Positions 1 to 8,208 of a DNA stretch of 64,000 bases are shown here, piece by piece; the first letter of the stretch is position 1, and each line of letters opens with the position of its first letter. The notes beneath the pieces were generated by a model, which was not told where the DNA came from, made no database searches, and saw only the letters and a program-made list of their open reading frames with translations. The translations under genes and the position numbers were made by a program. The DNA is from Bacteroidota bacterium. GTDB lineage: Bacteria; Bacteroidota; Bacteroidia; B-17B0; Aurantibacillaceae. Where the stretch lies: contig JADJSH010000018.1 in assembly GCA_016711805.1 (NCBI GenBank), forward strand, positions 62,001-126,000, written 5' to 3'.

Positions 1-2411
1 GAAGAATCATTTCTGAATATAGTTGCTAGTAAAATACGGTACTCTAATTCTAGTCCCATGTTGGTGGCTTTTGCAACGTTTGCATAATTTATCGATCTAA
101 CCTGCCCATTACCGGCTATTTGCTCAATAGCATTGGTTAAGTCTTTATAGAAAGCAGATACTGATATAATTTGTCCGGGTCTTTTTGGATAATACTCAAA
201 ACGTAAGTCGTAATTATTTATTTTTGAACGTTGTAAGGTATCGTTTCCAGAAGTTTGGTAATCAGTTACGAAATCGTAAAAGTTGAATGCCGCTAATTCT
301 CTATACTCAGGTCGATTAATCGTTTTGTAATAAGCTGCTCTCACATTTATTCTATCGGTTACCGACCATACTGCATTAATAGATGGTAAGTAATCAATAA
401 CAGCAGTGTCTTTAGTTACCACATTAAACTTTGTGTCGTTTGTGTTTAATGTTTGCATGTAATACTCTGCTCTCAAACCATATATAAAACGTAATTTATC
501 AAAAAAACGAGAATCTAGTTGTAAGAATCCAGCATTAAGTACTGAAGAAGCTTGGTATGAGTCAATGTAAGTGGTTGATTCACTTAACTTGAAACCTCCA
601 TCATTTTTTCCTGGACCGTCTGTAATTCCAATATTGCTAGGATTAAAAATTTGATCTTCGGGTAATAATGCTAAATCATCATTCTTTTTAATCGCACTAC
701 CTCTAGTATACCATGTATATCCTAATAAACGTGCAGCAAATTCTCTACTTCTATATTGATTAAATCCCCCTAATTTAATTTCGTGTTTAGTGTTTTTAAT
801 GTCTATGGTTTTTGATACGTCATACTTAATGCTATAAATTCTTTCTTTTGTTTTGGCAAAAAACATAGATCCTGCGCTTGTTGGGCCAACAGCGTCACCT
901 AGTATTTGAGCCGCATATTGCACAGAGTCGGATTCAGAGGCACTTGATTTTTGATATACCATTCTTCTTAAGTTTGGAATATCCCTCACAATATCACTTA
1001 ACCCGCCAATCCATTTAATTTTAATTTTTCCTTTAGGGATGTAGTGATCTCCATTTAGTTGGCCTGTGTATATATTGTTTTGAGTAAAAAAGCGAACATT
1101 TGATTTTTGCCAAAGTGGTGATGTTGGATCAGTAGCATCATTAATGCCTTTTCTAGTAATTACTCTATCGTCCGAGTTAATGGAATATAAATTTTTTAAG
1201 CCAATTTGATTATTGTCGTTTAGTTTATAAGATAAGTTCCAAAGTACACTTGCTAGAATATTATTTGTGAATGTAGTATCTATAAATTCTCTTGTTTTTT
1301 GAACTTTATCTCCCTGCTCTTCAAACTCTCTTCTTTCAGAGATATTAGTGCTATTACTATTATTGTACGTAACAGCAACGATACTTCCGAAATCTTTCTT
1401 AAATAATTTGAAAATATTTGCCTGAGTAAACTGCAAATTTAAATTCGGCAAGGCATTTTTATTTTGCAAGCTCCAGTCGTAGTTTATTTTTTTTGCTTCT
1501 TCTATTTTGTCAGTATTTAAGGTTATTTCACTGTATTCTTTTGTGGATGGCAGAGATCCTGGTAATTGTCTAGTCCCATCATCAACTCCAAACCCATCGT
1601 ATTTTCCGCCTTTATAAGTTTTGAAATTTTTGAATGTGGTTAAAGGATTATATCCTCCCGACACAGAAATAGTTGTACTGTTTTTATCAGGAATGTTTTT
1701 GGTGGTAATTAGTATAACTCCGCCAGCAAAGTCGCCGGGTAATTCTGGCGTAGCTGTTTTTAAAATTACTAAGTTATCTAAAATACCAGCTGGAAAAATA
1801 TCAAAGGCAAAAGCTCTTCTATCACTTTCAGAACTTGGCAATGGAGAACCATTTAAGTAAGCGGCATTATATCTATCGCTCATACCCCTAATAATAGCAA
1901 ATTTATTATCTTGAATACTAGCGCCACTAACACGTTTTAATACATCACTCGTACTTCTATCTGGTGTTTTTTTAATACTTTCTGAGGATATACCATCACT
2001 TACACTTGCATTGTTTTTTTGCATTACAAATAAAGTGTTGGTGTTTTCCTTATTCATTTCTGCTTGCACTACTACTTCGCCTAATGTTTGTGAACTTGAT
2101 TGGTCTAGTGTAATATTAAATTCTGTAACATCATTTGCTTTTACAACAACATCAACAAATTTCTTATTATCATAAGTAATATAACTAGCAATGATTGTGT
2201 ATTTTCCAGGTTGTAATCCTCCTAACGAAAAATTACCATCAAAATCACTCGAAGCGCCTTTGGTTGTTCCTTCAATTAATACGGTTGCACCAGGAAGAGT
2301 TTCGCCTGTTTTGGCATCCACTATTTTTCCAATTATTTTTCCGGTTTGTGCTTGAGATACAATTGTTAGTAAGAACAAAGTAGCGGTAACTATATATTTT
2401 TTAAACATCAT
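1..2411 (-). CDS. TonB-dependent outer membrane receptor, partial (C-terminus off the left edge)
   Basis: The reading frame is open from an ATG pair (2411 and 2408) leftward to base 1, about 803 residues, so the end of the barrel is missing. Residues 1-22 form a signal peptide ending SQAQ. A CarboxypepD_reg-like sandwich follows (about 24-105, with TGETLPGATVLIEG), then a plug domain (about 125-250, with RGMSDRYNAAYLNG) and barrel strands. RPEYRELAAFNFYDF near residue 699 is typical of this receptor group. The family imports substrates across the outer membrane using TonB energy; the substrate cannot be read from the sequence. No SusD-like partner is visible, but it would lie off the edge. 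I checked the frame at the start, middle and end and found it continuous. Confidence 0.9.
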   Translation of the reverse strand, partial: MMFKKYIVTATLFLLTIVSQAQTGKIIGKIVDAKTGETLPGATVLIEGTTKGASSDFDGNFSLGGLQPGKYTIIASYITYDNKKFVDVVVKANDVTEFNITLDQSSSQTLGEVVVQAEMNKENTNTLFVMQKNNASVSDGISSESIKKTPDRSTSDVLKRVSGASIQDNKFAIIRGMSDRYNAAYLNGSPLPSSESDRRAFAFDIFPAGILDNLVILKTATPELPGDFAGGVILITTKNIPDKNSTTISVSGGYNPLTTFKNFKTYKGGKYDGFGVDDGTRQLPGSLPSTKEYSEITLNTDKIEEAKKINYDWSLQNKNALPNLNLQFTQANIFKLFKKDFGSIVAVTYNNSNSTNISERREFEEQGDKVQKTREFIDTTFTNNILASVLWNLSYKLNDNNQIGLKNLYSINSDDRVITRKGINDATDPTSPLWQKSNVRFFTQNNIYTGQLNGDHYIPKGKIKIKWIGGLSDIVRDIPNLRRMVYQKSSASESDSVQYAAQILGDAVGPTSAGSMFFAKTKERIYSIKYDVSKTIDIKNTKHEIKLGGFNQYRSREFAARLLGYTWYTRGSAIKKNDDLALLPEDQIFNPSNIGITDGPGKNDGGFKLSESTTYIDSYQASSVLNAGFLQLDSRFFDKLRFIYGLRAEYYMQTLNTNDTKFNVVTKDTAVIDYLPSINAVWSVTDRINVRAAYYKTINRPEYRELAAFNFYDFVTDYQTSGNDTLQRSKINNYDLRFEYYPKRPGQIISVSAFYKDLTNAIEQIAGNGQVRSINYANVAKATNMGLELEYRILLATIFRNDS

Positions 2412-2541
2412 CACATTAAATTTTACGCCGCAAAAAAACGATGCACATATAAGGTTAATGTCAAGCGTATATTACCTTAATATTAAATCAATAAAAAAAA
2501 ATGGTAAATAAATTAACATTGGCTTAACATAAGATATACTC

Positions 2542-3345
2542 TTAAAATTGGACCCCAATTAGTGATACATCATCTGTTTGTTTAGTTTCTCCTTTCCAAT
2601 CCTCAAGAGCCAATCCTAATAGCTCTTGTTGTTCTTCCATTGGGAAGCTAGAGGAATACTTCAATATATTTAATAATCGTTTGCGGCTGAATTTCTTTTG
2701 ATTATCTGAATCAAATTGATGTTTAAATCCGTCAGAAAAAAAGTAGAGTTTGGCCTCGTCTTCTAATTTTAAAGTGTAAGTGTCAAAAGTTCTATTTTTT
2801 TCTATTTGCCATCCGCCAATGGGGAATGAATTTCCTTTATAAGTATTTATGGAATTGTTTTGATAAATGGCAAATTCGCCACCACCACAAGCGTATTGAA
2901 ATTCACGGGTTTTTGTGTTAAATGAAATGAGTGTGATTTCTAGCCAATCATTATTGTATTGTGAATCGCTTAATTCGTTATTAAAAGTTTCAATCCATTT
3001 TTTATCAAGTTCAGTGAGGTAATCACCAATGTTTTTTAAATTTTTTTGAATCACATAATTTAATAAGCTAATACCTAATACCGACAACATAGCGCCAGAA
3101 ACGCCATGCCCAGTGCAATCAGCCAAAGCAAAGAAAATAGTGTCATTTTTTGAACTAAGCCAATAAAAATCGCCGCCAATTTTATCTTGTGGTTTGTATA
3201 TAACAAAATAATCTTTTACAGTTTTTTTAAAATGACGAGTTTTTGGCAACAAGCCATGTTGAATTGTTTGCGCGTAAATTAAACTACTTTCGTGTTCAGT
3301 AGAAATTGTTTGTAGCATAAGTTCGTGTTTTGAGACTGCAAACAT
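2542..3345 (-). CDS. SpoIIE/PP2C-type serine phosphatase
   Basis: A 267-residue protein that is almost entirely a SpoIIE-like PP2C domain. The N-terminal helix carries IQHGLLP, the usual lead-in of these domains. KIGGDFYW and ADCTGHGVSGAMLS supply the metal-binding aspartates, and FFSDGFKHQF and TDDVSLIGVQF are the later motifs. Family members dephosphorylate anti-sigma antagonists or other regulators downstream of a sensor. Here the usual N-terminal sensor (GAF, PAS, 7TM or HAMP) is missing and there is no membrane segment, so it would be cytosolic and get its signal from a partner. It lies upstream of the TonB receptor on the same strand but 130 bases away, so co-transcription is unproven. 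The target is unknown. Confidence 0.85.
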   Translation of the reverse strand: MFAVSKHELMLQTISTEHESSLIYAQTIQHGLLPKTRHFKKTVKDYFVIYKPQDKIGGDFYWLSSKNDTIFFALADCTGHGVSGAMLSVLGISLLNYVIQKNLKNIGDYLTELDKKWIETFNNELSDSQYNNDWLEITLISFNTKTREFQYACGGGEFAIYQNNSINTYKGNSFPIGGWQIEKNRTFDTYTLKLEDEAKLYFFSDGFKHQFDSDNQKKFSRKRLLNILKYSSSFPMEEQQELLGLALEDWKGETKQTDDVSLIGVQF

Positions 3346-3519
3346 CCGAACTTCAAATTACCTTTACGGTTACGTTATATTAGTTTAATATTATCAAATA
3401 TAAATTGACGAAATATTTTAATTCATTTTTATTTTAAATATTCGAAATAATCACGATAAAAATTGATTTTAAAGTGAATTTAATTTTGTTTGTCGAAAAT
3501 ACAATTTAATAACATGGGG

Positions 3520-3924
3520 TTATTCCACTTTGTTATTCTTAATCTTCACTAAACTCGTATTTAGAATGATAATGCAGTTGATGCCTAATTGAGCGGTTTC
3601 TGTAATTTTCTTTTCGGGATATTGGTATTTTAATTCTTTACCAATAGATTTATAAAGGTCAATAAACAATTCAATGTCTTTTATTACTTTTTTCGACACT
3701 TTGGTTTTTAACGTTGGATTATTTAGGAGTTCTTTTTTTATATGGGTAATTAAATTGGAAGTCTTTATTTTTTGATCGATCACTTCTTGCATTAAATCAT
3801 CTTTTACAATTTGTTTTAATGCTTTGTTTATTAAAATATAGGATAAATTAATAGATTCAATAAAGTAACTATTGTCAAATGCATTTTTGTTTTTTTCGAT
3901 GAGTTGTTTAATTATAACGGCCAT
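3520..3924 (-). CDS. Hypothetical helical protein
   Basis: I do not recognise this 134-residue protein. It is Lys- and Ile-rich, predicted all-helical, with no signal peptide or membrane span. The pattern of amphipathic helices (for example FIESINLSYILINKALKQIV) recalls small HEPN-like or four-helix proteins, but I see no catalytic RX4-6H motif, so that is only a resemblance. It is a monocistronic gene between the phosphatase and the divergent response regulator. ATG start at 3924. Confidence 0.6.
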   Translation of the reverse strand: MAVIIKQLIEKNKNAFDNSYFIESINLSYILINKALKQIVKDDLMQEVIDQKIKTSNLITHIKKELLNNPTLKTKVSKKVIKDIELFIDLYKSIGKELKYQYPEKKITETAQLGINCIIILNTSLVKIKNNKVE

Positions 3925-4146
3925 AATGTTTTATTTTAGCGAATCTACTTTAGCTATCGTAAACTTTGTGTTAAATAAATTTTGAAATTTTAGTCTAAGT
4001 AAAAAACACAAAATTAAGTGCTAATTTCAAATTTAAGCGCTTACTAAAGTTATAAATAGAGCTAAATATTACCATTACATTAAGTTAATCTAAAAAATAA
4101 GACGATTTCTTAATATTTATTTAACTTTAACCTCAAGGTTTAAGGT

Positions 4147-4154
4147 TAACTTTG
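4147..4154 (+). promoter_or_regulatory. Candidate -7 promoter element of the response regulator gene
   Basis: TAACTTTG matches the Bacteroidota -7 consensus TAnnTTTG exactly and lies 15 bases before the ATG. A clear -33 TTTG is not visible at the usual distance, so this rests on the -7 box alone. Confidence 0.45.
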
Positions 4155-4169
4155 TGCCAATAGAAAGAT

Positions 4170-4859
4170 ATGAGTACAGAAAATAGTTTATATAAAATAT
4201 TGCTTGTTGATGATGAACAAGATATTTTAGATTTTTTAAGTTATAATTTAAAAAAAGAAGGGTTCCAAGTATTTACAGCTCTTAACGGGCGTGATGCGAT
4301 TAATATTGCCAAGAAAGAAATTCCACATTTAATCGTATTAGACGTGATGATGCCAGAAATGGATGGAATTGATACTTGTCGGGAAATTAGAGATATTGCA
4401 GGTTTAAAAGATGTAATGATAGCCTTTTTAAGTGCGCGCAACGAAGATTACTCACAAATTGCCGGTTTTGAAGTTGGAGCAGATGATTATATTACAAAGC
4501 CAATTAAGCCAAGAGTATTTATTAGCCGTATTAAAGCCTTATTGAGAAGATATTCGCCAGACCAGCAAAAATCAACAGCTTTGGATTTAGGCGGAATTAA
4601 AATTGATAAAGAAAGATATTGTGTTTATAAAGATGATGTAGAGATTGCTTTTCCTAAAAAAGAATTTAAGCTTTTGTCATTATTAGCTAGTAAGCCAGGA
4701 AAAGTATTTACTCGCGAATTTATTTTAGAACAAGTGTGGGGAGATGAAGTAGTGGTTGGGGATAGAACTATTGACGTTCATATTAGAAAATTGAGAGAGA
4801 AATTAGGTGACGATTATATTAAAACCATCAAAGGAATAGGATACAAATTTGAATTTTAA
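4170..4859 (+). CDS. OmpR/PhoB-family response regulator
   Basis: The 229-residue protein has a receiver domain (about 8-122) with the acidic pair DDE near residue 14-16, phosphoacceptor Asp58 in LDVMMPEMDG and the conserved Lys in ITKPIKP. A winged-helix DNA-binding domain follows (about 135-229, with VGDRTIDVHIRKLREKLG and IKGIGYKFEF). It would bind promoters when phosphorylated. No histidine kinase gene adjoins it, so it is an orphan here; in Bacteroidota such PhoB-like regulators often pair with a kinase elsewhere. Its transcript ends at a strong hairpin directly after the stop. Confidence 0.92.
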   Translation: MSTENSLYKILLVDDEQDILDFLSYNLKKEGFQVFTALNGRDAINIAKKEIPHLIVLDVMMPEMDGIDTCREIRDIAGLKDVMIAFLSARNEDYSQIAGFEVGADDYITKPIKPRVFISRIKALLRRYSPDQQKSTALDLGGIKIDKERYCVYKDDVEIAFPKKEFKLLSLLASKPGKVFTREFILEQVWGDEVVVGDRTIDVHIRKLREKLGDDYIKTIKGIGYKFEF

Positions 4860-4860
4860 A

Positions 4861-4894
4861 AATAAGCGATAAGAAATTATCGCTTATTTTTTTG
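4861..4894. terminator. Bidirectional intrinsic terminator
   Basis: An 11-bp perfect stem (4861-4871 with 4878-4888) and a six-base loop are followed by a T-run. It serves the response regulator on the plus strand. The stop codon of the convergent thioredoxin-like gene lies inside the stem. Confidence 0.85.
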
Positions 4895-5897
4895 GCGGTT
4901 CATTGTATGCTTTTATATAATCTGGCCAAGGTGTGGTTTTATATTTATCCTCAGCATAATATTTCAAAATTGGCAATAGGGTTTTAGGACTTAAAAACGA
5001 GTTCAAGGCATCTAAAGTGTTTTGCTTGTCATCCAAAACAGCTATTGAAGGAAACTGCAGCCTATTATTTGTTGCTTTTAAGGCAAAAGTATGTAAGGGA
5101 TAACCATTCAGTAATGTTTTAAAACATTTCTCACCTTTAAACATAATGGTGTCATTGCTTTCGGCATCAAAATTAATTAAATAAAAGTTTTTATTGATAT
5201 AAGCGGCAATAGTGCTATCTTTTATAGTAGTCGCATTTTGCACTTTACAAGCGTTACAAAATCCAGCTGAAATATTTACTAATATTTTTTTCGGACTCTT
5301 TTTTTGTAGCTTTTCTATTTCTTTTAATGTATAAGTTTTCACTACTCCTTTCTTAAAAATCGTGTCGTAAAAAGTGTGCTCAAACTGCGAGGCAAAGTCA
5401 TCATAGGTAGCACTTTTGTATACATTTTCAACCGTATAAATTAAAAGAGGCTCTAATTTTTTTTCTTCCAAAAAACCTTGCGATAATAAATTATATTCAA
5501 AGTTATTGGACACAAATATTGTTGAAGGATAACTTAAACTTGTTCCTAAAAATTTAATTGCTAATTCGTGTGGTGTTTTAGGGTTTGGAGATGTTGGCTT
5601 ATAAACTTTTCCATTGTATTCAATAGTGTCTTTTGTTTCAGCATTAAACTTTACAGGATAAAAATATTGATTCACGTAACCAGCAATATTTGGGTTAGAA
5701 TAAGTGGTTTTCATCATGTGCTTGCACCAGCCGCACCAATCTGTATAAACATCTATTAAAAAAGGTTTGGGTTGTTTTTTATTTAGTTCTTGCGCTTCTT
5801 TTATGGTTAACCATTTAACGAGCCCATCTTCTGATTGCGCTTTAGTTTGAATAGTAATAAATACGAAGATTACGAATAGTTGTTTTAACGTTTTCAT
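4884..5897 (-). CDS. Secreted/periplasmic protein with two thioredoxin-like domains
   Basis: 337 residues from the ATG at 5897. This start gives a signal peptide (residues 1-20, ending QTKA/Q); a longer frame from 6221 overlaps the divergent gene and is not credible. Domain 1 (about 25-170) has a DWCGWCKHM active site (Cys55 and Cys58), as in DUF255/SoxW-type thioredoxins. Domain 2 (about 185-337) has FCNACKVQ, a CxxC in the equivalent place. Two redox domains in one exported polypeptide suggest thiol-disulfide handling in the periplasm; the partner is unknown. The stop codon lies within the shared terminator hairpin, leaving almost no 3' untranslated region. Confidence 0.8.
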   Translation of the reverse strand: MKTLKQLFVIFVFITIQTKAQSEDGLVKWLTIKEAQELNKKQPKPFLIDVYTDWCGWCKHMMKTTYSNPNIAGYVNQYFYPVKFNAETKDTIEYNGKVYKPTSPNPKTPHELAIKFLGTSLSYPSTIFVSNNFEYNLLSQGFLEEKKLEPLLIYTVENVYKSATYDDFASQFEHTFYDTIFKKGVVKTYTLKEIEKLQKKSPKKILVNISAGFCNACKVQNATTIKDSTIAAYINKNFYLINFDAESNDTIMFKGEKCFKTLLNGYPLHTFALKATNNRLQFPSIAVLDDKQNTLDALNSFLSPKTLLPILKYYAEDKYKTTPWPDYIKAYNEPPKK

Positions 5898-5921
5898 AAT
5901 ACAAAAATCGATTTTTTTTTG

Positions 5922-5929
5922 TAGTTTTG
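5922..5929 (+). promoter_or_regulatory. Candidate -7 promoter element
   Basis: TAGTTTTG, an exact TAnnTTTG match, 23 bases before the ATG of the T9SS cargo gene in the 55-base divergent gap. No good -33 element is seen. Confidence 0.45.
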
Positions 5930-5952
5930 AATATAATTTATAAAAAAATAAC

Positions 5953-6906
5953 ATGATAAAAAATTTACTTTCTACTATTGCATTAGTATCTACTGTTTTA
6001 TCAGTAAATGCACAATCTTTTTCAGGGATGTATCCGTTTACCTCAGTTTCTACGAGCACTGCTACAGGTAACACTGGCACAACAGATCCAACGCCCGTTC
6101 CTACAGCAACAGGGCTTACTTTTGGCTCATTTACCGCAGTTGGTACACCAAGTAATACTTCTGCTGGAGGAGTTTTCGCTTTTTCTGGTTGGACAACTGG
6201 TGCTACTAATGGAAATGACACTTATTCTGCTATGACACAAACTGTAGATCTGACAAAATATTATGATGTGTCTTTAACTCCACAAGTTGGATACGAGGTT
6301 ACTTTAACTAGTATCACTTTTAATATGAACCGATCTGGTACTGGACCAAGAACTTTTGTATGGAGAAGTAATAAAGATGCATTTGCTGCAAATTTACCTG
6401 TAAGCGCAGGAACAAATACAAATGTTAGCGTTCAAGCTAGTGATGTTTTTTTATGGACAGTAGATTCTTATACTTCGAGTGCCCAACAAAAGGGGCTATC
6501 TGTAAATTTAAGTGGAGCTAATTTTACTAGTCAAACTACTGCTTATAATTTTAGATTTTACCCATATAATGCTGAAGCAGCTGGCGGAACGTTCAGAATT
6601 GATACAGTTATATTTAATGGTTCTGTTTCATTGGCTACCGGTATTGGTAGATTGCAATTTGACTTAAATTCTAATTTTAAAGTTTATCCTGTGCCAAGCT
6701 ACGATGGCGTTGTATTTATCGAAAGTAAAAGTCAAGATATAACTAAAATAGAAGTGGTAGATGTTTTAGGAAACGTAGTATTATTAAACACTAAAAACGA
6801 ATCAAAGGTTAAATTGAATTTAGCTGACATGCCTAATGGAAATTATTTTGTAAGAATGTACTCTGGAAATTCAGTTTCTACGAAGAAGATTGTAGTTATT
6901 AAGTAA
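5953..6906 (+). CDS. T9SS-exported protein of unknown function
   Basis: 317 residues with a signal peptide (1-20, ending VNAQ), a Ser/Thr/Gly-rich beta-strand region (about 22-225), and a C-terminal type A sorting domain (about 240-317). The latter starts with FKVYPVPS, contains VVDVLGNVV and PNGNYFVRMYS, and ends STKKIVVIK. The sorting domain directs export through the type IX machinery and usually surface attachment. The middle resembles anonymous beta-sandwich adhesin domains (residues such as FTAVGTPSNTSAGGVFAFSGW) without a recognisable enzyme motif. Gene stands alone with its own promoter-like box and terminator. Confidence 0.85.
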   Translation: MIKNLLSTIALVSTVLSVNAQSFSGMYPFTSVSTSTATGNTGTTDPTPVPTATGLTFGSFTAVGTPSNTSAGGVFAFSGWTTGATNGNDTYSAMTQTVDLTKYYDVSLTPQVGYEVTLTSITFNMNRSGTGPRTFVWRSNKDAFAANLPVSAGTNTNVSVQASDVFLWTVDSYTSSAQQKGLSVNLSGANFTSQTTAYNFRFYPYNAEAAGGTFRIDTVIFNGSVSLATGIGRLQFDLNSNFKVYPVPSYDGVVFIESKSQDITKIEVVDVLGNVVLLNTKNESKVKLNLADMPNGNYFVRMYSGNSVSTKKIVVIK

Positions 6907-6921
6907 TTATATTTTAAACAT

Positions 6922-6957
6922 AAAAAAAGCGAGCAGTAATTACTGCTCGCTTTTTTT
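6922..6957. terminator. Bidirectional intrinsic terminator
   Basis: A near-perfect palindrome with GC-rich arms (gcgagcagtaa and its complement, centre 6939/6940) flanked by A- and T-runs. It lies between the T9SS gene and the convergent YdcF-like gene and can stop transcription from both. Confidence 0.9.
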
Positions 6958-6964
6958 ATGCTAT

Positions 6965-7606
6965 TTAGTTTTTGAAATCAATGTGCTTTCCCATGGTTCC
7001 TCTAAAACGATACCCAAAACTTTGAGTTTCGGTGATGGGAACAAAGTTGTCTATTTTGTGAGGTAAATAATTAATCTCAGGTACTTCTCTTGGCAAAGTT
7101 TTTAAAGTGTCAAATATCACGGGCATATACATTAAATCTTTTAAACGACGCTTACCAAACCGATAAGTCATGCGTGTTTGAAAAGGATCTGTTGACAAAG
7201 CAACTTTTTCTAAACCTAATGATTTTGCTAGTTTGTAACCATACCAAACATTTTCAGTGCTATGTTGCGCTTTATCTTCCACAATAATATCTTCCGCAGG
7301 TACCCCAAATTCAATAGCGTATAGTTTCATAATCTGTGCTTCTACGTAAGGAGAATAAACAGAACTGCCACTCATGATGATCTTTTTGGTTTTACCATTT
7401 TTATATAAATGAATAGCCCACAAAACACGCATCTGCATAGTTGCATCCCATTTAGGCTCCATAAAAGGAACGCCTGGTACAATAACAGCATCATACTGTT
7501 TATGAGCAGAAAGGGCACGATGATTTAATTTTTTTGCAGAGGGTTGAAATAATGCGCATGAACTCATGCTTAAAATTAGGAGCGATATGTATAAAATAAG
7601 TTTCAT
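6965..7606 (-). CDS. YdcF/SanA-like DUF218 lipoprotein
   Basis: 213 residues. The N-terminus is a lipoprotein signal with lipobox SMSSC near residue 17. The rest is a DUF218 domain: YDAVIVPGVPF, a central KIIMSGSSVYSPYVEAQ, GVPAEDIIVEDKAQHSTENV, and LSTDPFQTRMT. Relatives (SanA, ElyC, YdcF) are linked to envelope integrity and vancomycin sensitivity, but their chemistry is poorly defined. Lipidation would tether this one to a membrane facing the periplasm. It ends next to a bidirectional terminator and is apparently transcribed alone. Confidence 0.82.
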   Translation of the reverse strand: MKLILYISLLILSMSSCALFQPSAKKLNHRALSAHKQYDAVIVPGVPFMEPKWDATMQMRVLWAIHLYKNGKTKKIIMSGSSVYSPYVEAQIMKLYAIEFGVPAEDIIVEDKAQHSTENVWYGYKLAKSLGLEKVALSTDPFQTRMTYRFGKRRLKDLMYMPVIFDTLKTLPREVPEINYLPHKIDNFVPITETQSFGYRFRGTMGKHIDFKN

Positions 7607-7682
7607 TGTAAGTACGTTTCGTTTAATAGTAAAAACAGCTATATAACCATTTTGTTTAACCTAAGGTACGATTTTTTTTGAA

Positions 7683-8108
7683 TTATTTAGAAATCACATC
7701 CCAAGTATGGTCGCCTAACATTTTTACTGTACCAACATATTCTAAAGTTGATGGTAATTTTCCCCAATCATCAGGGCCAATTAGCAGTAATTTATAAACG
7801 CTGTCTTTTAGGTATAAATGATAGGTTTGTCCGATAATAGGTTCAAAAGATAAATCAGCTAAATATATTTTTTCTGAAATCTCTACACGCTCTTTTAAAT
7901 CATTAGCTTGTTGCATTAACAACTCAACTTGCTTTTGAATTTGATTCATCTGTATGTTGGTTTGTTCGCGCATAGCCGTTAAGGCCCGCGACTTTATTTT
8001 TCCAGTATCTTCAGGTTTAATAACAATACCTCCTACATGATGAGGATAAGGCAATAACCCTGGGTTTTCTGCAACTTTATCTTTGTCAATTGGATTCACG
8101 AATTCCAT
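7683..8108 (-). CDS. DUF2452 family protein
   Basis: A 141-residue cytosolic protein matching the DUF2452 family common in Bacteroidota: NPIDKDKVAENPGLLPYPHHVGG at the N-terminus, then an amphipathic helix (MREQTNIQMNQIQKQVELL) and a compact beta-rich end (GQTYHLYLKD, LIGPDDWG). The function of the family is unknown. It is divergently oriented from recQ with a 100-base gap; no operon partner on its strand is close enough to be certain. Confidence 0.75.
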   Translation of the reverse strand: MEFVNPIDKDKVAENPGLLPYPHHVGGIVIKPEDTGKIKSRALTAMREQTNIQMNQIQKQVELLMQQANDLKERVEISEKIYLADLSFEPIIGQTYHLYLKDSVYKLLLIGPDDWGKLPSTLEYVGTVKMLGDHTWDVISK

Positions 8109-8208
8109 CTCTATATTTTAAATAGTAACACAAATTTACGACGCTTGTTTAGTTTTAGCGAAAGAATTGCAATAAAAATTGTACTTTAGAAAACCTATTC
8201 ACAGTTAA

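Noticed and set aside
5898..6221. N-terminal extension of the thioredoxin-like gene to 6221
   Set aside because: It overlaps the divergent T9SS gene, has a repetitive shadow composition and hides a perfect signal peptide starting at 5897.
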